From: Monocercomonoides exilis
Taxonomy: Eukaryota > Preaxostyla > Oxymonadida > Polymastigidae
Direction of reading: 5' to 3'
DNA length: 64,000 nt
Assembly (NCBI GenBank): GCA_001643675.2
Contig: LSRY02000062.1
Location: forward strand, 248,001 to 312,000
A program made the position numbers and the translations under genes. Below, piece by piece: positions 11,519-23,861 of this stretch; the first letter of the stretch is position 1, and the number at the start of each line of letters is the position of its first letter. The notes under the pieces are model-generated. The model did no database searches. It was not told the origin of the DNA and saw only the letters and a list, made by a program, of their open reading frames with translations.

Positions 11519-11759
11519 AAAAAAGTATAATTTTTGCAAAATTTTGTAGAAAAAATAGTTATCACTTCAAAAGATTTTATTTTATTCACTTCATAAAATT
11601 GGAAGAGAGAAATATAAGGATAGTTATCATTCCGAAATTTATTTATTTATTTTATAAAAAAATTTCAATAATTGAACTAATTATCTATGAGTCAATTGTG
11701 TTGAAGAAGATCAAAAAATATGAAAAATATTATGGCGAAGTTTTAAGCCTTATTTTCTC

Positions 11760-14700
11760 ATGGAAAATTCAGCAGAAGCAAGATCTGACAAATGCTCAAA
11801 AATAGCTAAATTCGTGCCAGTTGTTAGAACAAAGGAGATTTCAGAGCAAAGAATGAATCTTCCGATATATTCTGAAGAATCAATAATCATGGATTCTTTG
11901 TTAACGCACCATGTAATTATAATTTGTGGTGAAACTGGGAGCGGAAAAACTACTCAAGTTCCACAATTTTTGTGGGAAGCCGGATACGGACATCCTAATA
12001 GCGAATTTCCAGGAATGATTGGAGTAACACAACCTCGCCGTATTGCTGCAACATCCGTTTGTGAAAGAGTAGCTACTGAACTTAACGAAATTGGAACAGG
12101 AACCGTTGGATACCAAATCAGATATGAATCACATCTTCTTTCGGAAAAAACAAAGTTAAAATTTATGACTGATGGTATCCTTCTTCGTGAGATTGAAAGC
12201 GACTCTTTACTAAAAAAGTACTCTGCCATTATTCTTGATGAAGCTCACGAAAGAACTATTAACACTGACATCCTTATTGGACTTTTGTCGCGAATTGTTG
12301 TATCTCGTGCGCGTAATGCCAGGTTATCGTCATCAAAAAATAGCTTTTCAAAACTTTCTCCTTTAAAACTGATTATCATGTCGGCCACATTGCAAGTGGA
12401 ACAGTTTACTCAGAACAGAAGATTATTCCCGTTTGAGATCCCAATCATTAGAATTCCTGGGAGACAATACCCAGTATGCTTCAATTTTTCGAAAATTGAG
12501 TATTCGATTCAATTTGAAACTCAAATATTTCATTTTTTTTTGATAAAAATTTAAAATACTAGATAACAATACATTTTTCTCGAGTCACTCCGCCTCATAC
12601 AGAATATATTAACTCTGTAATCAACAAAGTTGGACAGATTCATACGAAATTGCCTCCAGGTAACGTACTTGTGTTTTTGACCGGAAAAGAAGAAGTGGAC
12701 AACAGTGTTGGAATTCTGAGGGAAAAATATGGATGGAAAAAGAAATCTGTGTTGATAGGGGAAAAAAAAAATTACTCAGAAGATGATTCAATAAATAGGC
12801 AAAAAGTTGGAAAAGATACGGAGATATCAGGAATAGATGAAAAGTCAAGTGACAACAAGAAAAACGATGAAGATGACGGAGAAGAAAATGAAGAAGAAGA
12901 AGAAGTTGATAAGCACGAAAAGGAAGAGCACATGCAATTTAGTTTTTTTGAGGGAGAAGACGATGTGGAGGAGATGATGGAGACAGGTTCTGTAAGCTCA
13001 AATGAAGAAAAGCCAACTGAACAAAAGAAGGCAAGCTTCAAACAGATTGACAATAAAGGAAAATTACTTGGCAAGAATAAGGATATGCAGCATGGCAAAG
13101 CGGAGGATGAGAGAGATGAGACTGATAAAGAAACAAGTCAAGGAATGTCAATTGAATTTGATGAAGAAAATACAATGAAGCGAAAAAGAGGAGGGAAAAG
13201 GGAACGAGAGAAGCAGATGAGACGGGCAAAAATGGAAGAAAAGAGATTGAAAGAGAAAAACAGAAAGGGATTTTTTTCTGAAGATGACAGCAGCGATTCA
13301 AGTGATGGGAATCATTTTGAGAGGGAAAAAGTCAAACATGAAAATCAGAAGAACCAAGAAAAGGCAAAAAAAGAAATAAAAAACGAAAAACAGAAAAAAA
13401 AATTGGAAAAGCATGTTTCCGATAGCAGTGACGAAGATGATAAAGAAGAAGATGAAGACAAAGAAGAAGAGGATGAGGAAGAAAATGAACATTCAGAAAA
13501 TGCAAGTGAAGAAGATGAAGAAGAGGAAGAAAAAGACGATGAAGAGGAAGAAAAAGACGATGAAGAGGAAGACGAAGACGAAGATAGCGATTTATTGGAA
13601 GACAGCGAAGAGGATTTCTTTGGTAATTTTTTGAGAGGAAAAACGGAAAAAAAGAGGAAAATTGAAGAAGAAAGCGAATCTGAGGGAAAAGACGAAAAGA
13701 GTTTGGATACAAGTGAGGAAGAAAATGATGATGATGAAGAGGAGGAAGAGGAGGAAGAAGAAGACAATGAAAGTGAAAGTGAATCACAGAATGATGATGA
13801 CATTGCAAAAAATACACGAAAGAATAGAAAATCGATGAAAAAAGCAGAAAATCCAACAAATGAAGATATTTCTGACTCAGATGACGAAAACTCCACAAGC
13901 GGTGATTCCAATGAATCAAGTGAACCAGAAGAAGGAAGAAGGAAGAAAGAGGATAAAGAAGAAGAGGAAGAAGAAGAAAGTGAAGATGATGAAGATGGCA
14001 ATAGAGATGACGAGGAAGAGGAGCAAAGCAGTGCTCAAAGTGAGAGTGGAAGCGAGTCTGAAAGTGAGTCAGCGTTCGAAGACGACGAGGAAGATGAATG
14101 TTATGTGGTGTATCCTTCGAACTGGAAAGGAGCAGAGCAGTCGCAGAATTCATCTTCAGCTGCTTCAAAGGATAAGAAAGAAGATGAGTTTCTTCCAGGA
14201 TACCATCGAATAAAGAATCCTGGTGTGTCAATAGATGAAAGCGATCAGCTGCTCGCAACGTCTGCTGTTTTGCCTCCATCTTTGGCGCCTGCCTCTTCAG
14301 CAGCTGGCAATGCTTCTGATAATCCTTCTTCTGCTTCTTCTTTTGAATCTTCTTCCTCTTCATCCACAAAGAAGGTGAAAAGAAAGAGAGAGCACACGCA
14401 GATTCCAATGTATGTCCTTCCTTTGTATTCGCTCCAGCCAATCAAGCAGCAAAAGCTTGTTTTTTCGCCTCCTCCGTTCATTCACGAGCTGGAAAAGGAG
14501 CAGAAACAGAGAAAAAAGAAGGAAAGAATTGAAAGGCGTGAGAAACTGCTGAAGGCAAAAAGATTGCTTTGGAAGAAGAAGAGCAAAAAGATGAGCCAAA
14601 CACAGAAGGAAGAGCAGGAAAAGAAAGATGAGGAAGAAGTTGATGAAGTGATGGCGCAAGAGGAAGAGGAGGAAGAGGAGAAGGAAAAAGAGGAGGCACG

Positions 14701-17700
14701 AAGAGCCGAAGAAAGAGGGTACTCGACGCTGTATCGGCTGGTTGTGGTTGCGACGAATGTTGCTGAGACGTCGCTGACTATTCCAGGCATCCGATATGTT
14801 GTGGACTGTGGGAAAGTGAAGAAGAAGATGTACTGCACAGCCGAGGAGGAGGAGATGAGGAGGGCAGAGGAGGAAGAGAAGGAGAAGGAGAAGAAGGAGA
14901 AGGAGAAGAAGGAGAAGGAGAAGAAGGAGAGAGAGAAAAAGCCATCTGTAAACATATCCTCTGACAAAGATACATCAGAGGCATTTAAACCTGACTCATC
15001 ATCATCATCATCATTATATCAATCTGAAAGTGGAATAGTTCGCTTCAATGTGCTTTGGACATCGCGAGCGTCAGCTGACCAGCGTGGCGGGCGGTCGGGG
15101 CGTGTGGGGCCTGGCCATGTGTATCGGCTGTTCTCATCTGCTGTGTTTCTGTCTCAGTTCTTCGCATTCGACACGCCAGAGATTGTGAGGACGCCGCTGG
15201 ATGGGGTGGTGCTGAGTCTGCTGCGGATGAAGATTACAAACGTGACGCTGTTCCCGTTTCCGACGGCGGTGCCGCTGGAGGTGGTGAGAGGGGCGGTTGA
15301 GAGGCTGATGCACATCCAGGCGGTGAGGTGGGACGAGAGGAGGAAGATGCAGCTGATGCTGAGGGAGAAGGAGATGAAGGAGATGAAAGAAGGAAGATTC
15401 AGTGATTATGCAATCACGTCGTGGAGTTTGCTGAATGGAACAAAAGATGGGTCAAAAGTGCAGTCAGAGAAAGAGAAAGAGAAGAGAAAGAGAACAAAAG
15501 AAGGTGCTTTGGATGAAGATGGAGAGATTGCAGATGAAACGAACTTCATAATGACAGCCTCAGAAATTGAAGACGAGATGAAAAAGCAGAAAGAAGCCCG
15601 CATTCAACTCGCTTCTTCTTCATCATCAGCAACTTCTTCAGGTTTGACGAGCACTTCTTCTTCTGTTATTGCTGCTTCTGCTGAGTATGATGAGGAAAGT
15701 GATGATGCAGGAGATGTATACGCTGAAGAGAATACAAAAAACAGTGCTGCTCATAAATCAACGAGTGAAGAAGACGAAGAAGATGATGAAGATTCCTGGT
15801 GGAAAAAAGGAATGATATTCTCAAAGATGCCAAAAGGAAAGCAAAATGGCACTTCTTCTTCTTCTTCAAATTCATATTCAGATAAAATAACACAAAAAGA
15901 TGCAAATGACAAAAAAGGAAGAAACAAATCAGATAAGTCCAGAAATGCCTCAGATGAACCAAATACGCTTTTGATGTCTGAAGAAGAGGCGAAAGCGGAG
16001 CGGAAGCGAAAGAGGCAGGAGAAAGAGCGTATGCTGATGATGGAGCATCTGCAGATCACGCCAATTGGAGAAATGGTGGCTGTGCTGCCCTTGGCGCCTC
16101 GCTTTGGGAAGATGATTGTGACGCTTGTTATTCCGCTTGTGCAGAAGGAGAGGGAGCGAGAAAAGCTGCTGAGGAAGTACAGAAGACTGAGCCAGAGGAA
16201 AGTGGGATCTTTGATGTCATCTTCGAGTGCAGATGGAGCAGAGACAGGACTCATTCGGAAGACGATTATGGAGAAATATGCAGAAATCTGCCGTCTCATC
16301 CGTCTGGTTGCGTATTCCATTGCATTTGTGGCAGCAACGAGTGTGCGGGAGCTGTTTCTGAGTCCCTTGGAGATCGGCTCTTCTTCTTATTTCAAGCGGC
16401 TGAGGGCACAAAAGATGAAAGAGCAAAAGAAGGTGGATTGGCGAGAAAAGCCAGAAAAGTCCAAAAAGACTGCTTCTTCTGGTGGAATCACGCCACACGA
16501 GGTGTTTGCAGCTATTCGCCAGACATGGGTGCAGTTCTCTTTTCAGAGCGATTATCTTGCAATGATGGCAGCAGTGTGTGCATTCTCACACGAATTTGTG
16601 GGGAGGAACGGAGAAATTAAGAAGGGAGATAACTTCAAAGAGAGAACTGGAGGACAAAATGAACATGAAGAAAAAGAGGATGACGATCAGAAACAGAATG
16701 AGGCAAAACCAAAAAGGCAGATGAACTACATGAAGAAGATGGACAACTGGTGCATGGAGAACGGGATCCGCCTCAAATCGATGTTGGAAGCGCAGAAAAT
16801 GAGGCAGCAGCTTTCGATGATTGTTGCACGAACAATTACGCAGCAGATTCAGCAAGTTGAGAAGAAAGGTGATTCAACAAGTGGAACAGAAGATGTGATC
16901 TTCTTTGACGATGGCAACGGGAAAGGGAAGAACGGACTGTCTTCTTTGGAAGGGCAGCAGAACATCCCAATTGGAGACAATGTGATAGAAAATGAACTCT
17001 CAGAAACAGAGCAAAGAGGAAAAGACATCTCAACATCAAAAGCAATAATTTCACATGAGCCTCCATATCTGTCACCCTTGTTGTTCACACAGCTTCTTCA
17101 TTCCTTTGTCGATCCTCACCTGCCTCCTCCGTCGCGTGCAGAGTCTATCTTGCTCAAACAGAGCATCGCCTCCGGGCTAATTGACCATGTTGGCTTTCTT
17201 GTTGATGTGGAAGTGCCTGTTGTGTCAAATGAGCAGTCATCAGCAGGTGCAGTGACGATGCGAAGGCGAAAAATGTACAAGGCGAGTGGCATCTGGACGA
17301 TGGAGAGCGGCCTCTCGTCGTCTGCCTCGGCGGAAGCGAAGCGTGCTGCTGTGCTCTCGCGCTTCTGCCTCATTGAACAAGGCTCCTTTGCTCTGTCTGC
17401 AGAAGGAGATGTGCAGTCCAGCCATCTTCTGCCGCGCTGTGTTGTGTTTGGCGATGTGCTGAAGACGAGCTCAGAGCAGCTTTCGTTGAGAGGAGTGACT
17501 GAAATCAGCCCTGCATGGCTGCTCCACTTGGCGTCTTCGTCGCTGCTGTCGCCGTCGACTATCATCATCCCGCAAAGCACACTGCAACACACCCTCAATA
17601 CACCCACTTTTCTGACTGAGTCTTCATTTCATCGCTCGCTCTCCACTTCAATTCAGCCTTCTTCCTCAGACATTTCAAAGAGAACAGCCTTGTTCCGCTC

Positions 17701-18531
17701 ACTCACATCTTTCACCTACTCTCCTCTGCTGGACGATGTGGTTGCCATCGTCACAGCCTCCTACCAGCCTCTTCTGCAGCCTCTTCCACCGACACTGCTG
17801 CCTCTCACACACACCACAGCCACTCGTTCTTCTTCTGCCCTTTCCTTTTTGTTCTTCCTCTGCGCTGGCTTTGTCTTCCCGAGGGCGTGGGAGAAGCTGT
17901 CGGAGGAGGCCAGGCAGTCTCTCTGGAACGCTGCGGAATGCTTTTTGGAGATGCTGCAGAAGGAGTGTGGAGAAAATGAACAGAGCAGCAAGGCAGTTGG
18001 AGTTCATTCTTCTTCTTCCTGGCAATGCCTGAAGATGCTCAGGAGGTTTTTATCTCCTCCGCTCTGGGCAAATCAAAACTTTTCTCATACAAAGCATTCA
18101 TTATCTGACATATGGTATGCCTTTATTTATTTAAACATGCATGAAATGTTTTGTCAATTAATATTTATTTTTCTGCTTTTGTTCCTACATTTAATTATTT
18201 TTCTCTATTTGACCACATATATGTTTATACATATACTGAACTAATTTTTAGGAAAAGAGAGAAATACATGAATCTTCCTGTTGAGCATTCATTTCTTTGG
18301 AAGGAATTTCTTCTGCTGGTCCCACAACGCTGCCAAAAGGAAATTCATTCAATTTGGCCTTTTTCAGAAAGCGACACAATTTCAACACAAAAACATAAGC
18401 ATTTGGAGATTATGCAAAAGCAGAAAATTAAAAAAAATAAAGCAAATACTCAGCATGATATGAAAAATCATTCAACTCAAAGCAGTGAGAATGAAACAAA
18501 CAACATTTTAGATGATATTCTTGGACTATAA
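11760..18531 (+). CDS. DHX37: DEAH-box RNA helicase DHX37/Dhr1 with giant acidic insertion
   Basis: Exons 11760-12473, 12563-18114 and 18252-18531 give 2181 residues; relatives are about 1150-1270. Motifs: GETGSGKT (57-64), TQPRR, DEAH (160-163), SAT (208-210), FLTG (276), TNVAETS (969) and QRGGRSGR (about 1078). The VLPLYSL segment before motif V and CGKVKKK after it mark the DHX37/Dhr1 family, which releases U3 snoRNA during small-subunit rRNA processing in the nucleolus. Between motifs IV and V lie about 690 residues, mostly Glu, Asp, Lys and Ser. Relatives have an acidic linker there, but far shorter. A second Glu/Lys stretch separates motifs V and VI. The family's N-terminal extension is nearly absent, so further 5' exons are possible. 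It lies 241 bp downstream of GPN3. Confidence 0.93.
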
Positions 18532-18744
18532 CAAAATATTTTTAAATTTTTGAAAAAAAACAACAATTAAGTGACTATTTATTATATGCTCACGAAATCA
18601 GTTTAATGAATTCTTTTCATTATTATTTTTCAAAATTCAAAATAGAAAGAGAAAATTATTTCAACCATATTTTAAATATTTTTCTTTGATCATGAAATTC
18701 CGAATATTAAATTTTAGATTTACAAAATTGTAAATAAAGTAAGC

Positions 18745-19590
18745 ATGTTCTTCTTGCTTTTTGCTTCAGTTTTAGCCGAATCTATTGTCGAAACAGTTAA
18801 CAACGATCCAACCTCCACATGGGTTGCAGTTGAATATCCAGCATCAGTGATCACCCGCGCCAAATTCCTTTCCCGCCTGGGAACATATGTTCCAAAATAT
18901 GAGGAAACAACATATGAGCCATCAAAAGACTTCCCAGAAAACTTCGATGCCCGTGAACAATGGCCAGGAAAGATCCTCCCAGTCCGTGACCAAGCTTCAT
19001 GCGGATCGTGCTGGGCTTTCTCAGTTGCTGAAACAATGGGAGATCGTATGGAAATTGCTGGATGCGGACTTGGTGACATGGCGCCACAAGATCTTGTTTC
19101 ATGCGACACAACCGACATGGGATGCAATGGAGGATACATGGATCATGCCTTCAACTGGCTCAAGAGTCACGGTATCGCAACCGAGAAATGCATGCCATAC
19201 CAATCAGGAAGCGGACGTGTTCCAGCTTGCCCAACAAAATGCCAGAACGGATCTGCAATTGAACGCACAAAATGTGCTTCATGGGAACAACTCTCAGCCA
19301 AGGACATGCAATTCGAACTCATGAACAACGGTCCATTGTCAGTTGCATTCACAGTCTACTATGATTTCATGAACTACAAGAGCGGTGTCTATGTTCACAA
19401 GACCGGTGGAATCGCTGGTGGACACGCTGTCATGTGCATTGGATGGGGTGTTGAGGACAACACACCATACTGGTTGTGCCAGAACTCATGGGGACCAGCA
19501 TGGGGAGAGAAAGGACACTTCAAGATTCTCCGTGGATCAAACCACTGCGGAATTGAAGGAACCGTTATTGCTCCAGCTGTTAAGTGCTAA
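18745..19590 (+). CDS. Cathepsin B-like cysteine protease without occluding loop
   Basis: A single-exon gene of 281 residues. A signal peptide of about 11 residues (MFFLLFASVLA) is followed by a short propeptide to about residue 62 and a papain-fold mature domain. The oxyanion Gln83, catalytic Cys89 in CGSCWAFS, His227 in GGHAV and Asn247 in NSWG are all present. The occluding loop with paired His, which gives cathepsin B its dipeptidyl-exopeptidase activity, is missing, as in Giardia cathepsin B-like proteases. It should therefore act mainly as an endopeptidase in lysosome-like or secretory vesicles. Codon use is less AT-rich than in neighbouring genes, which suggests high expression. Confidence 0.95.
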   Translation: MFFLLFASVLAESIVETVNNDPTSTWVAVEYPASVITRAKFLSRLGTYVPKYEETTYEPSKDFPENFDAREQWPGKILPVRDQASCGSCWAFSVAETMGDRMEIAGCGLGDMAPQDLVSCDTTDMGCNGGYMDHAFNWLKSHGIATEKCMPYQSGSGRVPACPTKCQNGSAIERTKCASWEQLSAKDMQFELMNNGPLSVAFTVYYDFMNYKSGVYVHKTGGIAGGHAVMCIGWGVEDNTPYWLCQNSWGPAWGEKGHFKILRGSNHCGIEGTVIAPAVKC

Positions 19591-20428
19591 ATAATTCAAA
19601 AACTGTTTTGGAACAGTTGAGGATATAGTTATTTTTTATTTTTGAAATTTCATTTTTTGTTGTGAGTGCTCTAACAAGCAATTACAACATAAAAGAATTG
19701 TTTTTTATTATTCAAAAAAAAATATTTATGAAAATAAAATGAAAAAGACAGAATAATATGAGAATTTATTAATTATCAACAAAAAATGAATTGAGAAATA
19801 AAAATTTGTTTGGAGTTTTTGCAAGACGAAGTTAATTTTTTGAAAAAGTTTAGGCCTAATTGGTTATTTTATTTTTGTTTTTTGCATTCAAAGTTTTGCA
19901 TGTTAAAGATATTATTTTCCTGTAGTTTTAAAAATATGTTCATTGATGAGAGTTTCTTTTAAATGAATGAGGGTTTTTCAAATGGGACGATATTTTTTGC
20001 TTCATGAATTTTGTTCCTCACAGTTGTTTCAAAGATTTTTCTGGACTTTTATTATATTTCTATATTTCAAATTGCAATGTAATGCCAGAATTATAATTAT
20101 GCAATTGCAGTAATTTTTTGGAACAAATCGTTGAATTTTTGATAAATGCAAGAATTTTGTACCAAATGAGAATTTTTTTTTTATTAACTGAATTCTTTTA
20201 TTGATGCTTTAAATTGAATATAAAAATTTTTATTTTATGATGCAAATTTTTAATTTTTAGCAAAATGAACATTTGAAAACTTATGTTCTATTGTTTCTGT
20301 TTACAACACAAAAAATTGTTCTAATAAAAACGAAAAATGAATGCATACATAAAATGTAATTCATAATTATAAATATTTGGTAATTATCCTTTTGGTTCTT
20401 TTTGATTATTATCAATAATCCTGATTAA
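19591..20428. other. AT-rich region between convergent genes
   Basis: This lies between the 3' ends of cathepsin B and the M20 peptidase. It holds only AT-rich sequence with short homopolymers. No gene, RNA or repeat was recognised. Confidence 0.5.
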
Positions 20429-22030
20429 TTACTGTGGTGGATCAATTTCAGCAAACAATGATGGGAATCTAGAATAAAGTGCAATTGCGTGCTGAATTTC
20501 TCTCTCATCGACCCACTCTCCAATCTTATGAGTATTTTGTTCATATCCTGCACCGAAGCCGAACATAGCTGGATGTTTGTATTCTCCAGTTGTCACCCAT
20601 TTCTTTGCAGGAGTAACAGCAATAGATGTGTCTGAAACAGGGATAGGATATCCGACACCGTCAGTTGAGAAGATCCAGCGAGCAACACGTGGTTCTCTCT
20701 TGATGGCTTCTTTGGTTTCCTTGTGTGATGCTGGAATAACTGGAGTAATCACTCTCTTGTATGACTCAACAGCAGCTTTGATAACTGGGTGATCTTCTGG
20801 AGTAACCCACGACATGTAAATCTGGTCGTTGTCTGGTGGTGTTCCCTTCCATGATGGGTCTGTGTAACGAGGAACAGAAACAGTGACTGTGCACCCAGCA
20901 GCACGAGCAGCCTTCACTGATTCAAATGATTCAACATCAGCAACAGCTTCTTTTGGCGACTCGCCAGCAGTCAAACGACGATCAAAGCGGAATGTGAATC
21001 TTTCTGGAACAGCGCAATCAGAAGGTGTGGCAAGACGTGCATCTGATGCAACACGCGTTCCCTTTCCGAGGAAAGGATCATCCTTGAATCCAATTCCCTT
21101 TTCGTATCTCTCTCTTGCTTCTTTAATGATGTTCGATCCGAACTCCAGAGGATTAACTCCCATCCAAGGCATGGAACCGTGGCATGATTTACCAATAACA
21201 TCAACTTCAATTTGCATTCTGCCTCTCTGTCCACGATAAATACCCAGTGCACCAAGTTCAGAGCATCCAGTACCTTCGGTATGGATGACACAATCTGGGA
21301 TTTTATCAGCTCCTGCTCCTGGAAGCTCCTTCCTAACGACATACATTGGCCCTCCCCCATCATTATCCTCTTCAGCAACTGTACCATAGCATCTAACGAT
21401 AACTCCTCTCAGAGCTCCTTCTGCTTTCAATTCAAGCATGATCTTTGAAGCAATAATTTCACCAACAACTCCAGCAAGTTGATCGGCTGAGCCACGCCCA
21501 AAGATGCAATGATTAAATTCAGAGTCTGGTGGAAGATAGCCCAATTGTGATTCGAGAAACTTACGATCGATGTGTTTTGGATCAATCAATCCATCATAGC
21601 AATCAATTCCTCCAATTTTCTCTCTCCACGCTGGACGAAGAGCATTTACAGTATCTGTATGTCCATCAAAATACACAACTTTCTTTTTGTCTCTTGGGGT
21701 TGAATCTTCTTTATCTTCAACAACCCATGAAAGGTTTCCAAATCCATCAAAGCAAACATCTTCTGGCTTTTCAACTGCTCCATGCTTTATAATCATGTCC
21801 ATCATGTATTTAATTCGAGGATATTCGTGATTGCTCAAACCGCATCTTGGATCTCCACCCTAAAAAAAATGAGATAAATATAACAAAAAAAGTTAAAACT
21901 ATCAAACCTCTGCTGGAGATTTGTCAACATAATCAGCTGGTATACGGATGCATTCAGCTAATATCTCTCTTGCAAGAGGAGTATATTTCTCTGCGAGAGC
22001 AGAAATTTTTTTATCCAAAGGAGTTGCCAT
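20429..22030 (-). CDS. M20-family metallopeptidase (YgeY/ArgE-DapE-like hydrolase)
   Basis: Exons 21908-22030 and 20429-21859, with a 48-nt GTTTGA...TTTAG intron, give 517 residues. Di-zinc site residues of the M20 family are in place: GHTDTV (His, plus catalytic Asp), GRGSADQ (bridging Asp), the catalytic EE in TVAEEDNDGG, IHTEG (metal Glu) and a late metal His near GYEQNTHK. A dimerisation domain with the usual SCHGSMPW loop sits in the middle. The family hydrolyses amide bonds of dipeptides, acyl-amino acids or related small compounds. The closest group I recognise is the bacterial YgeY-like set, common in anaerobes. The substrate is unknown. It ends near a long AT-rich gap and is divergent from LSm3. 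Confidence 0.9.
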
Positions 22031-22404
22031 CTTCACAACTTTAAAAGTTGATCCAATTTGCATACTTTAAAATAAATGCAAAAACGTTATGCACAATTTA
22101 ACTTTCAAAACAACAATATTTATTTTGAATCGTCTTAAGTTAAAATTCAAAAATGAGTTCTAGGAAAGTGTATTTTAGAAAAATGAAACTGTTTTCCATT
22201 TATAACAAAATTTTCATCAAAAAAACACTTCAACATTGGAAAGATATATTTTCAGTAACTTTAAATAAAGTTTATTGTTTTTATTTGTATTCTTGCTACC
22301 AATTTTCCCAAATTCAAGCAGTGTTTGAAATTCTTATCAGAAAATTTTTAATTCGCCTTTATTCTTTCATGTTGGGCATAAAGATCATATTTTTTGATAT
22401 TTTC

Positions 22405-22949
22405 ATGACAAACTCTTTGCATGCCCAAAAGAATGAGGACAAAATCGATGAAAGTGTTAGAGAGCCACTTGGTTTGTTGTTTAATTTTGCATATTAATAT
22501 TTTTTTAACTGAAAATTTTCTTTTGAACACAATAATAATTTATTTATTTTTTAAATTGCAATTTTAGATTTAATAAGGCTTTCTCTTAGCGAAAGAGTAG
22601 TCATCAAATTAAGAGGGGAGCGTGAATTGCGTGGAATGCTTCATGTATTTTCTTTTAATATTTATATCGTTTTCATCCATTATTGTTCATATTTTTACAA
22701 CAGGCTTATGATCAGCATTTAAATATTCTTCTTTCTGATGTTGAGGAAACGATCAACATTGTGGATGTGGATCCGGAAACTGGAGAAGAAATTGCAAACG
22801 TTTGTTAAAAGTTATTGCCATACAATTATTTGTAGATTTTTTAATTGTAAATGTATAATTTCCAGTCTCAAAAAAAGCATCACCCTCTTATGTTCGTGCG
22901 TGGGGATCTTATTATCCTTATATCTCCTCCTCTAAGACTTAGTCATTGA
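22405..22949 (+). CDS. LSM3: LSm3, U6 snRNA-associated Sm-like protein
   Basis: Exons 22405-22471, 22568-22644, 22704-22799 and 22866-22949 give 107 residues, with three introns of 59-96 nt. The Sm1 motif ([26 protein letters not shown], split here across an intron, then the LHAYDQHLN signature) and the Sm2 motif ([15 protein letters not shown]) are complete. The [12 protein letters not shown] stretch between them is characteristic of LSm3. LSm3 is part of the LSm2-8 ring on the U6 3' end and of the LSm1-7 ring in mRNA decay. The start ATG at 22405 is the only one in frame close to the conserved core. An open frame runs further upstream to 22153 but looks non-coding. Confidence 0.95.
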
Positions 22950-23861
22950 TTTGTAACTCATTTCATATCATTTCACAGACATTCATTTCATCTGAACGTT
23001 GTGTGAATTTCAAAATTGCATTTGTTGTGTTTGTTGAAGCAATTAAAGTGGTTTTCATAAATTTGTATAATGAATATTTAAGTTACTTTGAATTTCTTTG
23101 GTTGTTAATAATTCATATTGTGAGAAGTTTTTCAATTTTCTAATAATATTTTTATTTGTTATATTTTTAAATTTTAATTGAATCCAATAAATATTTTCAT
23201 TTAACAGTTCGTTGATAAATTATTTTTTTAAAATCAAAGTACGCTCGTCTTTGATAGAAAAGGAGAAATAAACATTTTGTCATATATTCAAACCAAAAAT
23301 CGTGAGAAGCTTGTTGAGAGACTTAAATGAGAATTTTTGGTTGTAATAGAAGATGCGTGATATATCAATTTTCCTAAATCTGCATGAATGTGTCCTTAAT
23401 ACATATTTTTATGTTGCACGCTCTTCATAAATATCATTTTGAACGAATGTTTTTTTTTTTTTTTTATTTTTTTTTTGAATCAAAATAAATTATTTTTGTG
23501 AAAATAAAAAGATACCCTATTTAAATGCAAAATGTTCAAATTCAATTTGAAATTTCAAAAATATGAAAAAACTTTGTAAATAATGAGGGGGAAAGAGATA
23601 ATTAACTTTATCACACAAACAATTTCTATACTTGTGAAAATATGTGTTTGAAAAAAATAAAAGTAATAATTTATTTACAAACTCAATCGATAGACAACAA
23701 AACAATTATTTCATTTAACAACATTTATCAAAGCTTTTTTCAAACAAAAATTCTTGTTTTAACTTTTCATAAACTCTGTTTTGAAAATCTTTCATTATAT
23801 TCTTTGTAAGAATATTTGAAATTTATTTCCAGAATTTTTAATTGACTCAATCGATAAATAC
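22950..23861. other. AT-rich intergenic region
   Basis: Non-coding in all frames that I checked. It contains a T-rich tract at about 23450-23476. No RNA gene motifs were seen. Confidence 0.5.

Noticed and set aside
13332-14441. Long minus-strand ORFs (up to 369 codons) rich in Ser, Phe, Leu and His opposite DHX37
   Set aside because: They are the antisense of GAA/GAT/AAG repeats coding the acidic insertion. Such repeats have few antisense stops and no domain is seen.
22153-22404. Upstream extension of the LSm3 frame
   Set aside because: Open frame, but Lys/Phe/Ile-rich with no LSm similarity. The ATG at 22405 gives the usual LSm3 length.
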